A stretch of 14,599 nucleotides of DNA from JAULUH01 sp032111745 (GCA_032111745.1 JAULUH010000259.1:1-14599); one strand, 5' to 3'; positions 6,690 through 13,929 are shown, counted from the stretch's first letter. Program-made: numbers and translations. Notes: generated by a model from the letters alone, not told the origin.

Positions 6690-8011
6690 GCGAATACCTG
6701 GTGCCGGTGACGATCATCGCCGTGCTGATCCTGCTGAACGGGCTGTTCGTGGCCGCGGAGTTCGCCCTCGTGGCCGTGCCCAGGACCCGGATGGCGCAGG
6801 CTGCGGCGGGTGGCTCGCGGGCGGCGCGGCTGGTGCTGGACGTTTTGGGAAGCCCGCGGCAGCAAAACCTGTATCTATCGACGGCCCAACTGGGGATCAC
6901 GGTAGCAAGCCTGGGGCTGGGTATGTACGGCGAGCACGTGGTGGCCGACTGGCTGGTGCACCCGTTGGAGCGCTTTGGGCAGTTGGCGGAGCCGCTGGCG
7001 CACACCCTGGCGACGATCCTGGCCATCGGCATCCTGACCTATTTGCACGTGGTGCTGGGGGAGATGGTGCCCAAATCGCTGGCGATCCAGTATGCGGAGG
7101 ACACGGCGGTACGGGTGGCGGGGCCGATGCGGGTACTGCAGAAGATCATCAGCCCGGTGGTAGTGCTATTGAACGGCATCGGCAATGCCATCGTGCGCCT
7201 GATGGGCATCCCCCCGGTGGGGTCGCAGGCGCGCCTGTTCTCGCCGGATGAGCTGGAGTACCTGGTGGAGGAGAGCACCGAGGGGGGGTTGATCGAGCCC
7301 TCGGAGAGGCTGTTCATCGAGAACATCTTCGACCTGCGGGCGCGCACGGTGAGCCAGGTGATGACGCCGCGGCGCCACATCAAGGGGCTGCCGGCGACGG
7401 CCAGCGAGCAGGAGGTGGTGGCGGCGGTGTGCGAGGGGCGGCACTCCCGCTACCCGGTGTTCGAGGGCGGGCTGGACGACATCGCCGGGGTGTTGCACGC
7501 CAAGACCGTGGCCCGGCAGCAGGCCCGCGGGGGCGAGGAGCCGTTTGCCATACGGCCCTTGCTGCGGCCGGTGCTGTTCGTGCCGGAGTCTCTGCCGCTG
7601 GACCAGATGCTGGCCCGCTTCCGCCGGGAGCGCAACCAGATGGCCATCGTGGTGGACGAATACGGCGGGACGGCGGGCCTGGTGACCCTGGAGGACATCA
7701 TCGAGGAGGTGGTGGGGGAGATCCTCGACGAGTTCGACCAGGAGTTGCCGCCGGTGGAGGTGGTGGGGGAGGGCGTGATCCGGGTACGGGGGGACCTGCT
7801 GGTGGAAGAGCTGAACCAGTTCTACGACCTGGCGCTGGAGCACCCCGAGGTGGACAGCGTGGGCGGGTTGGTGATGTCGTTGCTGGGCCGGGTGGCGCAG
7901 CCCGGCGACACCGTCGAGATGGACGGCATCGGCTTTGAAGTGGAGACGGTAGCGGGGCTGGCGATCCAGACGGTGATGGTGCGGCTGCCGGAGCATGGCG
8001 AGGAGGTGTAG
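6686..8011 (+). CDS. HlyC/CorC family transporter (DUF21-CBS-CBS), second paralog
   Basis: A 441-residue paralog of the preceding protein with the same order: DUF21 membrane domain (about 1-185, with LLNGLFVAAEFALVAVPRTR near the start and GEMVPKSLAIQYAE at 125-138), first CBS domain from MTPRRH (226-231), second CBS containing DEYGGTAGLVTLED at 324-337, and a CorC_HlyC tail (about 355-435, SVGGLV at 391-396). Likely role: cation homeostasis at the cytoplasmic membrane, inferred from family. It starts inside the upstream stop codon (4-base overlap ATGA), so the two proteins are probably made together and could form a heteromer, as the family is dimeric. The two are clearly diverged, so this is an old duplication. 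A tandem repeat starts 15 bases after its stop. Confidence 0.9.
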   Translation: MSEYLVPVTIIAVLILLNGLFVAAEFALVAVPRTRMAQAAAGGSRAARLVLDVLGSPRQQNLYLSTAQLGITVASLGLGMYGEHVVADWLVHPLERFGQLAEPLAHTLATILAIGILTYLHVVLGEMVPKSLAIQYAEDTAVRVAGPMRVLQKIISPVVVLLNGIGNAIVRLMGIPPVGSQARLFSPDELEYLVEESTEGGLIEPSERLFIENIFDLRARTVSQVMTPRRHIKGLPATASEQEVVAAVCEGRHSRYPVFEGGLDDIAGVLHAKTVARQQARGGEEPFAIRPLLRPVLFVPESLPLDQMLARFRRERNQMAIVVDEYGGTAGLVTLEDIIEEVVGEILDEFDQELPPVEVVGEGVIRVRGDLLVEELNQFYDLALEHPEVDSVGGLVMSLLGRVAQPGDTVEMDGIGFEVETVAGLAIQTVMVRLPEHGEEV

Positions 8012-8026
8012 AGGGAGACGGACAGC

Positions 8027-8102
8027 GGAGAGGGAACCGCAGAGTGGAGAGGGAACCGCAGAGTGGAGAGGGAACCGCAGAGCGGAGAGGGAACCGCAGA
8101 GG
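8027..8102 (+). repeat. Four tandem 19-bp repeats
   Basis: Four consecutive copies of GGAGAGGGAACCGCAGAGT at 8027-8045, 8046-8064, 8065-8083 and 8084-8102. The first two are identical; the third and fourth differ only in the last base. The unit includes the first part of the CGCAGAG dispersed repeat that follows, so it looks like local expansion of that element's left edge. It begins 15 bases after the upstream stop codon. Confidence 0.9.
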
Positions 8103-8157
8103 CGCAGAGGACGCAGAGGGGACTTGGGACCGGAGGAGTCCAGAACGGAACACGGAC
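8092..8157 (+). repeat. CGCAGAG-family dispersed repeat, copy A
   Basis: Core AACCGCAGAGGCGCAGAG continues to ACGCAGAGG (8092-8119), followed by GGACCGGAGGAGTCC and GAACGGAACACGGAC (8127-8157). The same two blocks in the same order occur at 9937-10007 and, more briefly, at 11601-11651. Similar repeats are known between genes in Chloroflexota and other phyla. Confidence 0.8.
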
Positions 8158-8213
8158 ACTAGAAGGTACCAGGAGGGGCTGTGGGCAAGCCCTGAAGCCA
8201 CTTTCCGGCCGAA

Positions 8214-8243
8214 TTGGCCGGGCCGCGGGATTGGTGCTAGAAT
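8214..8243 (+). promoter_or_regulatory. Candidate promoter of the MFS gene
   Basis: TTGGCC (8214-8219), an 18-base spacer and TAGAAT (8238-8243, five of six), followed by TGGGG. Predicted leader about 25-30 bases. The layout is nearly the same as at 10062-10091. Confidence 0.5.
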
Positions 8244-8276
8244 TGGGGGACCTGCCGTTTCGGAGCACACGAACTC

Positions 8277-9497
8277 ATGATCTCTAATCGCCGCAACATG
8301 ATCCTGCTGTTCGCCACCCTGGTGATCGTGATGCTGGGGTTTGGGCTGATCATCCCCATCCTGCCCTTCTATGTGACGGAGATGGGGGCGACCGGCCGCG
8401 ACCTGGGCTTCATCATGGCGATCTTCTCGCTGATGCAGCTGATCTTTGCGCCGATCTGGGGCCAGTTGTCCGACCGGTATGGGCGCAAGCCGCTGCTGGT
8501 GGTGGGGGTGGCGGGCAACGCGATCTCGATGTTATTGCTGGGCCTATCGACGGAGCTGTGGATGGTGTATGCCTCGCGGGCGCTGGCAGGGGTGCTGTCG
8601 TCGGCGACGCTGCCGGCGGCCATGGCCTACATCGGCGACAGCACCTCGGACCGGGATCGCAGCGCGGGCATGGGAGCCATCGGCGCGGCGATGGGGCTGG
8701 GGATGGTGTTGGGGCCGGGGATAGGTGGCTGGCTGGCGGCGCGTAGCCTGGCGCTGCCGTTTTTCGTGGCGGCGGGCCTGTCGGCGGTGCTGGCGGTGGT
8801 GATCCTCCTGGTGCTGCCCGAGTCCCTGCCCAAGGAGCGGCGGGCGGCGCGGGCGGCGCCCTTGCGGGCGCTGAGCCCCCGCCAGCTGATGGATGCCTTG
8901 ACCGGCCCGATGGGGTACCTGTTCTTCCTGGCCTTCCTGTTCAACTTTGGGCTGACCAACTTCGAGGCCGTGTTCGGGCTGTATGCGCTGGAGCGCTATG
9001 GGTACAACACGGCGCAGGTGGGGACGATTCTGACCGCCATCGGCCTGACCTCGACGGTGGTGCAGGGTGGGCTGACCGGGCCGCTGACCCGGCGCTGGGG
9101 GGACATCCCGGTGATCCTGGGCTCGCTGTTGTTGAGCGCGGTGGGCTTTTTGGTGATGCTGGTGCCGGAGACGTTCATCGGGGTGCTGCTGGCGACGTGC
9201 GTGTTCATGGTGGGCAACGCGCTGCTGCGGCCGACGGTGTCGTCCATGATCTCGCAGCGGGCGGGGCGGGCGCAGGGTGCGGCGATGGGCATGAACAACG
9301 CGTTCATGAGCCTGGGGCGGATTGCGGGGCCGATTTGGGCCGGGCTGGCGCTGGATCGCAACCTGTTCCTGCCCTACTTGAGTGGGGCCGTAGTGATGGG
9401 CATTGGCTTTTTGACGACCCTGGCCTGGAGCAGGCGGCAGCCGGAGGTGGAGGAGGTGCCCGTGGTCGAGGGCGTGCCGATGGCCGGTGGGGACTAA
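8277..9497 (+). CDS. MFS transporter, DHA1 drug:H+ antiporter type (TetA/MdtG-like)
   Basis: A 406-residue major facilitator with about twelve hydrophobic helices. Motif A GQLSDRYGRKP lies at 62-72 in the loop after helix 2. Motif B-like RALAGV is at 101-106. The antiporter motif C, LGMVLGPGIGG, is at 141-151 in helix 5 and points to proton-coupled export instead of uptake. A basic central loop (about 184-205) separates the two halves. The family exports tetracyclines, other drugs or metabolites; the substrate here cannot be assigned. The ATG at 8277 has GGAG at 8262-8265 with an 11-base spacer and a candidate promoter immediately upstream. An internal ATG at codon 8 is also possible. The following lipoprotein gene starts 19 bases after its stop, so the two are probably co-transcribed. 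Confidence 0.88.
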   Translation: MISNRRNMILLFATLVIVMLGFGLIIPILPFYVTEMGATGRDLGFIMAIFSLMQLIFAPIWGQLSDRYGRKPLLVVGVAGNAISMLLLGLSTELWMVYASRALAGVLSSATLPAAMAYIGDSTSDRDRSAGMGAIGAAMGLGMVLGPGIGGWLAARSLALPFFVAAGLSAVLAVVILLVLPESLPKERRAARAAPLRALSPRQLMDALTGPMGYLFFLAFLFNFGLTNFEAVFGLYALERYGYNTAQVGTILTAIGLTSTVVQGGLTGPLTRRWGDIPVILGSLLLSAVGFLVMLVPETFIGVLLATCVFMVGNALLRPTVSSMISQRAGRAQGAAMGMNNAFMSLGRIAGPIWAGLALDRNLFLPYLSGAVVMGIGFLTTLAWSRRQPEVEEVPVVEGVPMAGGD

Positions 9498-9516
9498 AGG
9501 GGCGGGTTGGCTGCGT

Positions 9517-10035
9517 ATGCGCCGGATGCTGGCCGTGCTGGCCCTCATGCTGACCGCGCTAGTAGCCGGGTGCACGGTGCCCGTACGGGTGGCGTGGACC
9601 ACCGAGGTGGAGATGAATACGGCGGGCTTTGACATCTACCGGGGGGAGACGCCGGGGGGGCCATTCGACGTGCGGGTGAACGACGAGCTGATCCCGCCCG
9701 CGGCGGACCCGCTGTCCGGGGGCAGCTATAGCTACGTGGATCGCACGGCGCGGGCGGGGGAGACGTATTATTATCAGCTGCAGGAGGTGGAGCTCGGTGG
9801 GGCGGTGAACACGTATGGGCCGATCGAGGTGCGGGCGAGCGTGGTGGACTGGCGGGTGGCGGTGGCGGGGTTGGCGGGGTTGGCGGTGGTGGGGGTGGTG
9901 GCGCAGCGGCGAAGGCGCGCACGGACTCCAGAGACTAACCGCAGAGGACGCAGAGAGCGCAAAGGAGAAAGAGGACCGGAGGAGCCAGAACAGAGTGGAA
10001 CACAGACGGCGGAAGGGAATAGGGGGGACTTCTGA
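9517..10035 (+). CDS. Small Fn3-like surface lipoprotein with repeat-derived tail
   Basis: A 172-residue exported protein. The start at 9517 gives a lipoprotein signal (MRRMLAVLALMLTALVAGC, lipobox Cys19), which an earlier in-frame GTG at 9487 would spoil. Residues 25-107 form a fibronectin-III-like beta-sandwich typical of Anaerolineae surface proteins (AWTTEVEMNTAGFDIYRG, then YSYVDRTARAGETYYYQLQE). A second hydrophobic segment (113-129) is followed by RRRRAR. From Asn141 onward the reading frame runs through a CGCAGAG-family repeat, giving 32 residues of charged, low-complexity tail that is probably not ancestral. The stop codon lies in a small palindrome (10026-10042). It lies just after the MFS gene and is probably in its operon. 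Function unknown beyond cell-surface location. Confidence 0.7.
   Translation: MRRMLAVLALMLTALVAGCTVPVRVAWTTEVEMNTAGFDIYRGETPGGPFDVRVNDELIPPAADPLSGGSYSYVDRTARAGETYYYQLQEVELGGAVNTYGPIEVRASVVDWRVAVAGLAGLAVVGVVAQRRRRARTPETNRRGRRERKGERGPEEPEQSGTQTAEGNRGDF
9937..10007 (+). repeat. CGCAGAG-family dispersed repeat, copy B, inside a reading frame
   Basis: AACCGCAGAGGACGCAGAG with CGCAAAGG (9937-9965), then GGACCGGAGGAG (9973-9984) through GGAACACAGAC (to 10007). This matches copy A over both blocks. It lies inside the 3' end of the lipoprotein frame, starting at codon 141. Confidence 0.8.
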
Positions 10036-10042
10036 GGAGTCC
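10026..10042. repeat. GGACTTCTGAGRAGYCC small palindrome, copy 2
   Basis: GGACTTCTGAGGAGTCC folds as a 7-pair stem (one G-T) with a TGA loop. It overlaps the TGA stop of the lipoprotein gene at 10033-10035. It lies 19 bases upstream of the -35 box at 10062; the related copy is at 5140-5156. There is no T-run, so a terminator role is weak. Confidence 0.45.
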
Positions 10043-10061
10043 TGGGGAGGCAGAGATTGGT

Positions 10062-10091
10062 TTGGCGTTTTGGGGGGCTGTGGTGTAGAAT
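10062..10091 (+). promoter_or_regulatory. Candidate promoter of the secreted anchored protein
   Basis: TTGGCG (10062-10067), an 18-base spacer and TAGAAT (10086-10091), followed by TGGG. It is almost the same as the MFS promoter at 8214-8243. The leader would be about 145 bases; no gene is visible in 10036-10243. Confidence 0.45.
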
Positions 10092-10243
10092 TGGGACGAA
10101 GCCTTTGGGGAGGCCTGGGCGGATTCTTCGGCGCAGAAGGGAGGTGAGGGGAATTGGCAGACTGATCTTGAGGCCGCATGACGGGTTTGGGGGTAGCTTT
10201 CAACTATCAGATCACTTTGAGCGCGGGCAAGGGGAGGTAGCCC

Positions 10244-11044
10244 ATGAAATGCATGACAGTTGGCCTGGTGCTGATCGTAATGCTGCTGGGGCCGGTGGCG
10301 GCGGCGGTGGCGAGCGGCACGCCTTTTGATTTCCAGGACTTCGCCGGCAGCGGCTTCACGCCGGAGCCGGCGGCCGGGCAGCTGGACTCTGACTCCTGGC
10401 GGGTAAGCGGCCTATCGGACGGGAATGGCACCTTCGGCGGCACCCATGCCACCGGGGACTTCGCGCGTGGCACGTCGGGTGGCAGCGTGAGCACGGGCGG
10501 GGTGTACGCCTTCGACACGGGCGCCGGGAACCGGGTGCTGGGCGTCCAGTCCACGGACGCCGACTTCACGCCCGGCGAGCTGACGCTACGGGTGCATAAC
10601 AGCACGGGGGCGGTGGTCAGCGAGGTCCACGTATCGTATACGATCTGGTATCGCAACGACCAGGGCCGCGCCACGGCGCTGAAGCTGTCGCACAGCGGGG
10701 ATGACGTGGCCTACGCCGCGCTGCCGGAGGTGGACTTCACGAGCCCGGAGACGGCCGAGGCCGTCCCGGTGTGGACGAGCGTGACGCGGTCCGTGACGAT
10801 CGGCGGGCTGGCGCTGGCCGACGGCGCAGCGCTTTATCTGAAGTGGTCGGGAACCGACGCCTCCAGTGCCGGCAGCCGGGATGAGATCGGCATCGACGAC
10901 GTGGCGGTGCGTGTGGGTGGGCCGAACGCGGTGCGGGTGCACTCACTGCGGGCCAGCCCGGCGGGCAGCCCGTTGCTGGCCGGGGTCCTGGCGGTGGCGA
11001 CGGTAGGTGCCGCGGCCGTGTGGCGCCGCGTACGGCTCAGCTGA
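10244..11044 (+). CDS. Secreted beta-rich protein with C-terminal membrane anchor
   Basis: A 266-residue exported protein. Residues 1-23 form a signal peptide (basic start, hydrophobic core, AxA-type site near AVA|S). Residues 27-225 are Gly/Ser/Thr-rich with conserved-looking stretches: FDFQDFAGSGF, SWRVSGLSDGNGTFGG, GDFARGTSGG, VYAFDTG, VSYTIWYRNDQGR and SRDEIGIDDVAV. These recall extracellular beta-sandwich proteins of Anaerolineae and other bacteria. A C-terminal helix (243-259) followed by RRVR (261-264) resembles a sortase- or exosortase-like anchor signal, but no PEP or LPXTG motif is clear. The start is well supported by GGGGAGG at 10231-10237, six bases before the ATG. Enzymatic activity cannot be assigned. 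Confidence 0.75.
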   Translation: MKCMTVGLVLIVMLLGPVAAAVASGTPFDFQDFAGSGFTPEPAAGQLDSDSWRVSGLSDGNGTFGGTHATGDFARGTSGGSVSTGGVYAFDTGAGNRVLGVQSTDADFTPGELTLRVHNSTGAVVSEVHVSYTIWYRNDQGRATALKLSHSGDDVAYAALPEVDFTSPETAEAVPVWTSVTRSVTIGGLALADGAALYLKWSGTDASSAGSRDEIGIDDVAVRVGGPNAVRVHSLRASPAGSPLLAGVLAVATVGAAAVWRRVRLS

Positions 11045-11060
11045 GGCCGGGCGGCAACAG

Positions 11061-11101
11061 CTCGCGGGGCGCCTGGCCTCCCCAAGGGCGGCGCTGGCGA
11101 G
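11061..11101 (+). terminator. Imperfect stem-loop after the secreted protein gene
   Basis: CTCGC and GCGCC (11061-11073) pair with GGCGC and GCGAG (11090-11101) across an internal loop, 16 bases after the stop codon. There is no T-run, so intrinsic termination is uncertain. Confidence 0.3.
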
Positions 11102-11195
11102 GGATTGCAGCGGAGTCTACAGACAGAGGGCTGCGGTTGTGTGACTCTGGGGGGTGAGAGCGACTATGCTTCTTGGGTACGTGAGATTGGTTGGC

Positions 11196-11227
11196 GCGTA
11201 GAGACGCAAGATTTTGCGTCTCTACGC
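11196..11227. repeat. GTAGAGACGC palindromic hairpin repeat
   Basis: Perfect 14-base arms 11196-11209 and 11214-11227 (GCGTAGAGACGCAA / TTGCGTCTCTACGC) around a four-base loop. This is a well-known type of dispersed hairpin in cyanobacteria and Chloroflexota. It lies in the 5' region of the dehydratase gene, 53 bases before its ATG. An in-frame upstream start at 11191 would translate the hairpin and is rejected. Confidence 0.75.
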
Positions 11228-11280
11228 AGACCGTGGCCAACCAGATTCAGTACCACCCACTATCTCTTGAGGAGAGACGC

Positions 11281-11562
11281 ATGAGCACCCTATTGAGCGA
11301 GAGCGCGATCGAGAAGGCCCTGGTGGGCTTGAATGGATGGAGCAGGGCGGGCGACGAGATCACCCGCACTTATGCCCTGCCCAGTTTTCCGGCGGCGCTG
11401 GCCTTCGCCTGTGCGGTAGGCCACCTGGCGGAGCGGGCGGACCATCATCCGGACATCACGATTCAGTACCGAGAGGTCACGCTGAGCCTGTCTACGCATT
11501 CGGCCGGGGGGTTGACGGAGCAGGACATGGAGCTGGCGCGGCAAATCGACGGGATTGCGTGA
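11281..11562 (+). CDS. phhB: Pterin-4a-carbinolamine dehydratase (EC 4.2.1.96)
   Basis: A 93-residue protein, the usual length for the family. It dehydrates 4a-hydroxytetrahydrobiopterin, the product of aromatic amino acid hydroxylases, so that the cofactor can be recycled. The signature is complete: ERADHHPD at 51-58 (catalytic His55-His56), then TIQYREVTLSLSTHSAGGLT with Thr72-His73, and Asp82. The start at 11281 has GAGGAGAG a few bases upstream and gives the standard N-terminus. The longer in-frame start at 11191 would translate a palindromic repeat. No phenylalanine hydroxylase or pterin synthesis gene is in the window; some bacterial members lack that partner and are thought to act on other pterins. 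A CGCAGAG repeat begins 38 bases after the stop. Confidence 0.92.
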   Translation: MSTLLSESAIEKALVGLNGWSRAGDEITRTYALPSFPAALAFACAVGHLAERADHHPDITIQYREVTLSLSTHSAGGLTEQDMELARQIDGIA

Positions 11563-11600
11563 GGGAGGACGAACAGGGACGAACACAGGAACCGGAGGGG

Positions 11601-11651
11601 AACCGCAGAGGCGCAGAGAGCGCAAAGCCAACCCCTGGACCGGAGGAGTCC
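11601..11651 (+). repeat. CGCAGAG-family dispersed repeat, copy C
   Basis: AACCGCAGAGGCGCAGAG with AGCGCAAAG (11601-11627), then GGACCGGAGGAGTCC (11637-11651). It lies 38 bases after the dehydratase stop codon. A short direct repeat GACGAACA (in 11565-11590) lies in between. Confidence 0.8.
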
Positions 11652-11693
11652 GGAGGGGAAAGCGGGGAGCCAGGGGGGGGACTGGAAGGGTAG

Positions 11694-11729
11694 CATGATC
11701 GCCACACCGGCGCAGGCGTGGCGATCATG
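11694..11729. repeat. CATGATCGCCAC palindromic hairpin
   Basis: Perfect 12-base arms 11694-11705 and 11718-11729 (CATGATCGCCAC / GTGGCGATCATG) with a 12-base loop. Outside them GTAG and CTAC pair again after small bulges. It lies between copy C of the CGCAGAG repeat and the E1 promoter. It is probably a palindromic repeat; a terminator is possible, but no T-run follows. Confidence 0.6.
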
Positions 11730-11773
11730 GCTCTACGGGGGTTAACTTCAGAATTCCACCGCCGCTCGGATCC

Positions 11774-11802
11774 TTGCACCAGGCGCAGGGACGGGCTATA
11801 AT
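11774..11802 (+). promoter_or_regulatory. Promoter of the E1 alpha/beta operon
   Basis: TTGCAC (11774-11779), a 17-base spacer and a perfect TATAAT (11797-11802), giving a leader of about 37 bases to the ATG at 11846. A longer in-frame TTG start at 11774 is the -35 box itself, which argues against that start. Confidence 0.6.
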
Positions 11803-11845
11803 CACGAGCGCATTGGAGTGGCAGCGATTTGCCTATGAGGAAGCT

Positions 11846-12844
11846 ATGTTGACGGCCGAGGATAAGCTCCAGCTGTATACCTGGATGCGGCTCACCCGCA
11901 CCTTTGACGAGCGCATGATCGCGTACTGGAAACAGGGGCGCGGCGTGGGCGGCACGTTCAGCCAGCGCGGGCACGAGGCCACCAGCGTGGGCGCGGCCTA
12001 TGCGCTGGCGCCGGAGGACGTGGTGGCGCCGATGCACCGGGACCTGGGTGCGTACTTGCTGCGCGGGCTGACCCCGCAGCGCATCTTCGCCAACCTGTTG
12101 GGCCGGGAGACGGGGGTCACTCGCGGCCGGGATGCCAACCTGCACGGCATCGGCGACCTGCGCCACAACATCGTCGGCTTCATCAGCCACCTGCCGCATT
12201 CGCTGCCGGTGGCCCTGGGCGCGGCCATGAGCTTCGTCTACCGGGGCGAGCCGCGAGTGGCGATGACCTTCACGGGTGACGGGGCCAGCAGCGCGGGCCT
12301 GTTCCACGAGACGCTGAACATGGCTGCGGTGTACCAGGCGCCGCTGGTGGTGATCGTGGAGAATAACCAGTACGCCTACTCCACGCCCCTGTCCCAGCAG
12401 ATGAAGGTGGTCGACATTGCGGACCGGGCTGCGGTCTACGGCATGCCCGGCGTGATCGTGGATGGCAACGACGTGGAGGCGGTGTATGCCGTGGCGAGGG
12501 AGGCGGTGGATAGGGCGCGGCAGGGCGATGGGCCGACGCTGATCGAGGCCAAGACGATGCGCATGCTGGGCCACGCCATCCACGACGGCGCGGAGTACGT
12601 GCCGGCGGAGCTGCTGGCGGCGTGGGCGGCGCGGGACCCGGTCATCCTATACGGGGCACGGCTGGTGGGCGAGGGGGTGGCCACGGAGGCGGTGCTGGAT
12701 GCCATTGGCCGGGCCTGCGAGGAAGAGGTGGAGGACGCCATCGCGTTTGCTGAGGCCAGCCCGTGGCCGGATCCGGCGATGGTAGAGGAGGGCGTGTATG
12801 CTGCGCACTCGGCGCCTCTGCGGTTCCCTTCTGGAGCCTGGTAG
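11846..12844 (+). CDS. 2-oxo acid dehydrogenase E1 component, alpha subunit
   Basis: A 332-residue TPP-dependent subunit that, with E1 beta, decarboxylates a 2-oxo acid and passes the acyl group to a lipoyl-E2. The TPP motif runs from GDG (144-146) to NN (173-174) in FTGDGASSAG..VENNQYAYST. The substrate-entry stretch MHRD is at 64-67. In the phosphorylation-loop region the protein reads RMLGHAIHDGAEY (239-251), with Ala where GHS is usual. The family normally ends near PWPDPAMVEEGVYA (306-319); here 13 more residues come from an inverted CGCAGAG repeat. GAGGA (11837-11841) precedes the ATG, with a strong promoter upstream. The E1 beta gene starts nine bases after the stop. No E2, E3 or lipoylation gene is present, so whether the substrate is pyruvate, branched-chain acids or acetoin is unresolved. 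Confidence 0.9.
   Translation: MLTAEDKLQLYTWMRLTRTFDERMIAYWKQGRGVGGTFSQRGHEATSVGAAYALAPEDVVAPMHRDLGAYLLRGLTPQRIFANLLGRETGVTRGRDANLHGIGDLRHNIVGFISHLPHSLPVALGAAMSFVYRGEPRVAMTFTGDGASSAGLFHETLNMAAVYQAPLVVIVENNQYAYSTPLSQQMKVVDIADRAAVYGMPGVIVDGNDVEAVYAVAREAVDRARQGDGPTLIEAKTMRMLGHAIHDGAEYVPAELLAAWAARDPVILYGARLVGEGVATEAVLDAIGRACEEEVEDAIAFAEASPWPDPAMVEEGVYAAHSAPLRFPSGAW
12801..12825 (-). repeat. CGCAGAG-family dispersed repeat, copy D (inverted), inside E1 alpha
   Basis: The minus strand reads AACCGCAGAGGCGC (12825-12812) followed by CGAGTGCGCAG, matching the consensus with two or three differences. It encodes the extra C-terminal residues of E1 alpha (AHSAPLRFPSG). It is the only copy of the four in antisense orientation to its gene. 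Confidence 0.7.
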
Positions 12845-12853
12845 GATACGACC

Positions 12854-13882
<1,029 letters not shown>

Positions 13883-13912
13883 GAAATTGCCTGCGCCGGG
13901 GGCGCGAATCTG

Positions 13913-13921
13913 TGCTATACT
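13913..13921 (+). promoter_or_regulatory. Extended -10 promoter for the SnoaL-like gene
   Basis: TGC-TATACT (13913-13921) forms an extended -10 box. The nearest -35-like TTGCCT (13887-13892) is too far (23 bases), consistent with an extended -10 type. The predicted start near 13928 gives a leader of about 117 bases. Confidence 0.45.
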
Positions 13922-13929
13922 GGGAGTAG

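Noticed and set aside
8027..8102. Possible CRISPR array
   Set aside because: The repeats are directly tandem with no spacers and the unit is only 19 bp.
9487..9516. GTG start for the lipoprotein inside the MFS gene
   Set aside because: The ATG at 9517 gives a proper signal peptide with lipobox; the longer form would bury it.
11191..11280. Upstream in-frame start for the dehydratase
   Set aside because: It would translate the GTAGAGACGC hairpin. The ATG at 11281 has a good ribosome binding site and gives the family N-terminus.
11774..11845. TTG start for E1 alpha
   Set aside because: The TTG is within the -35 box and the frame would span the TATAAT. The ATG at 11846 has a ribosome binding site and fits the family.
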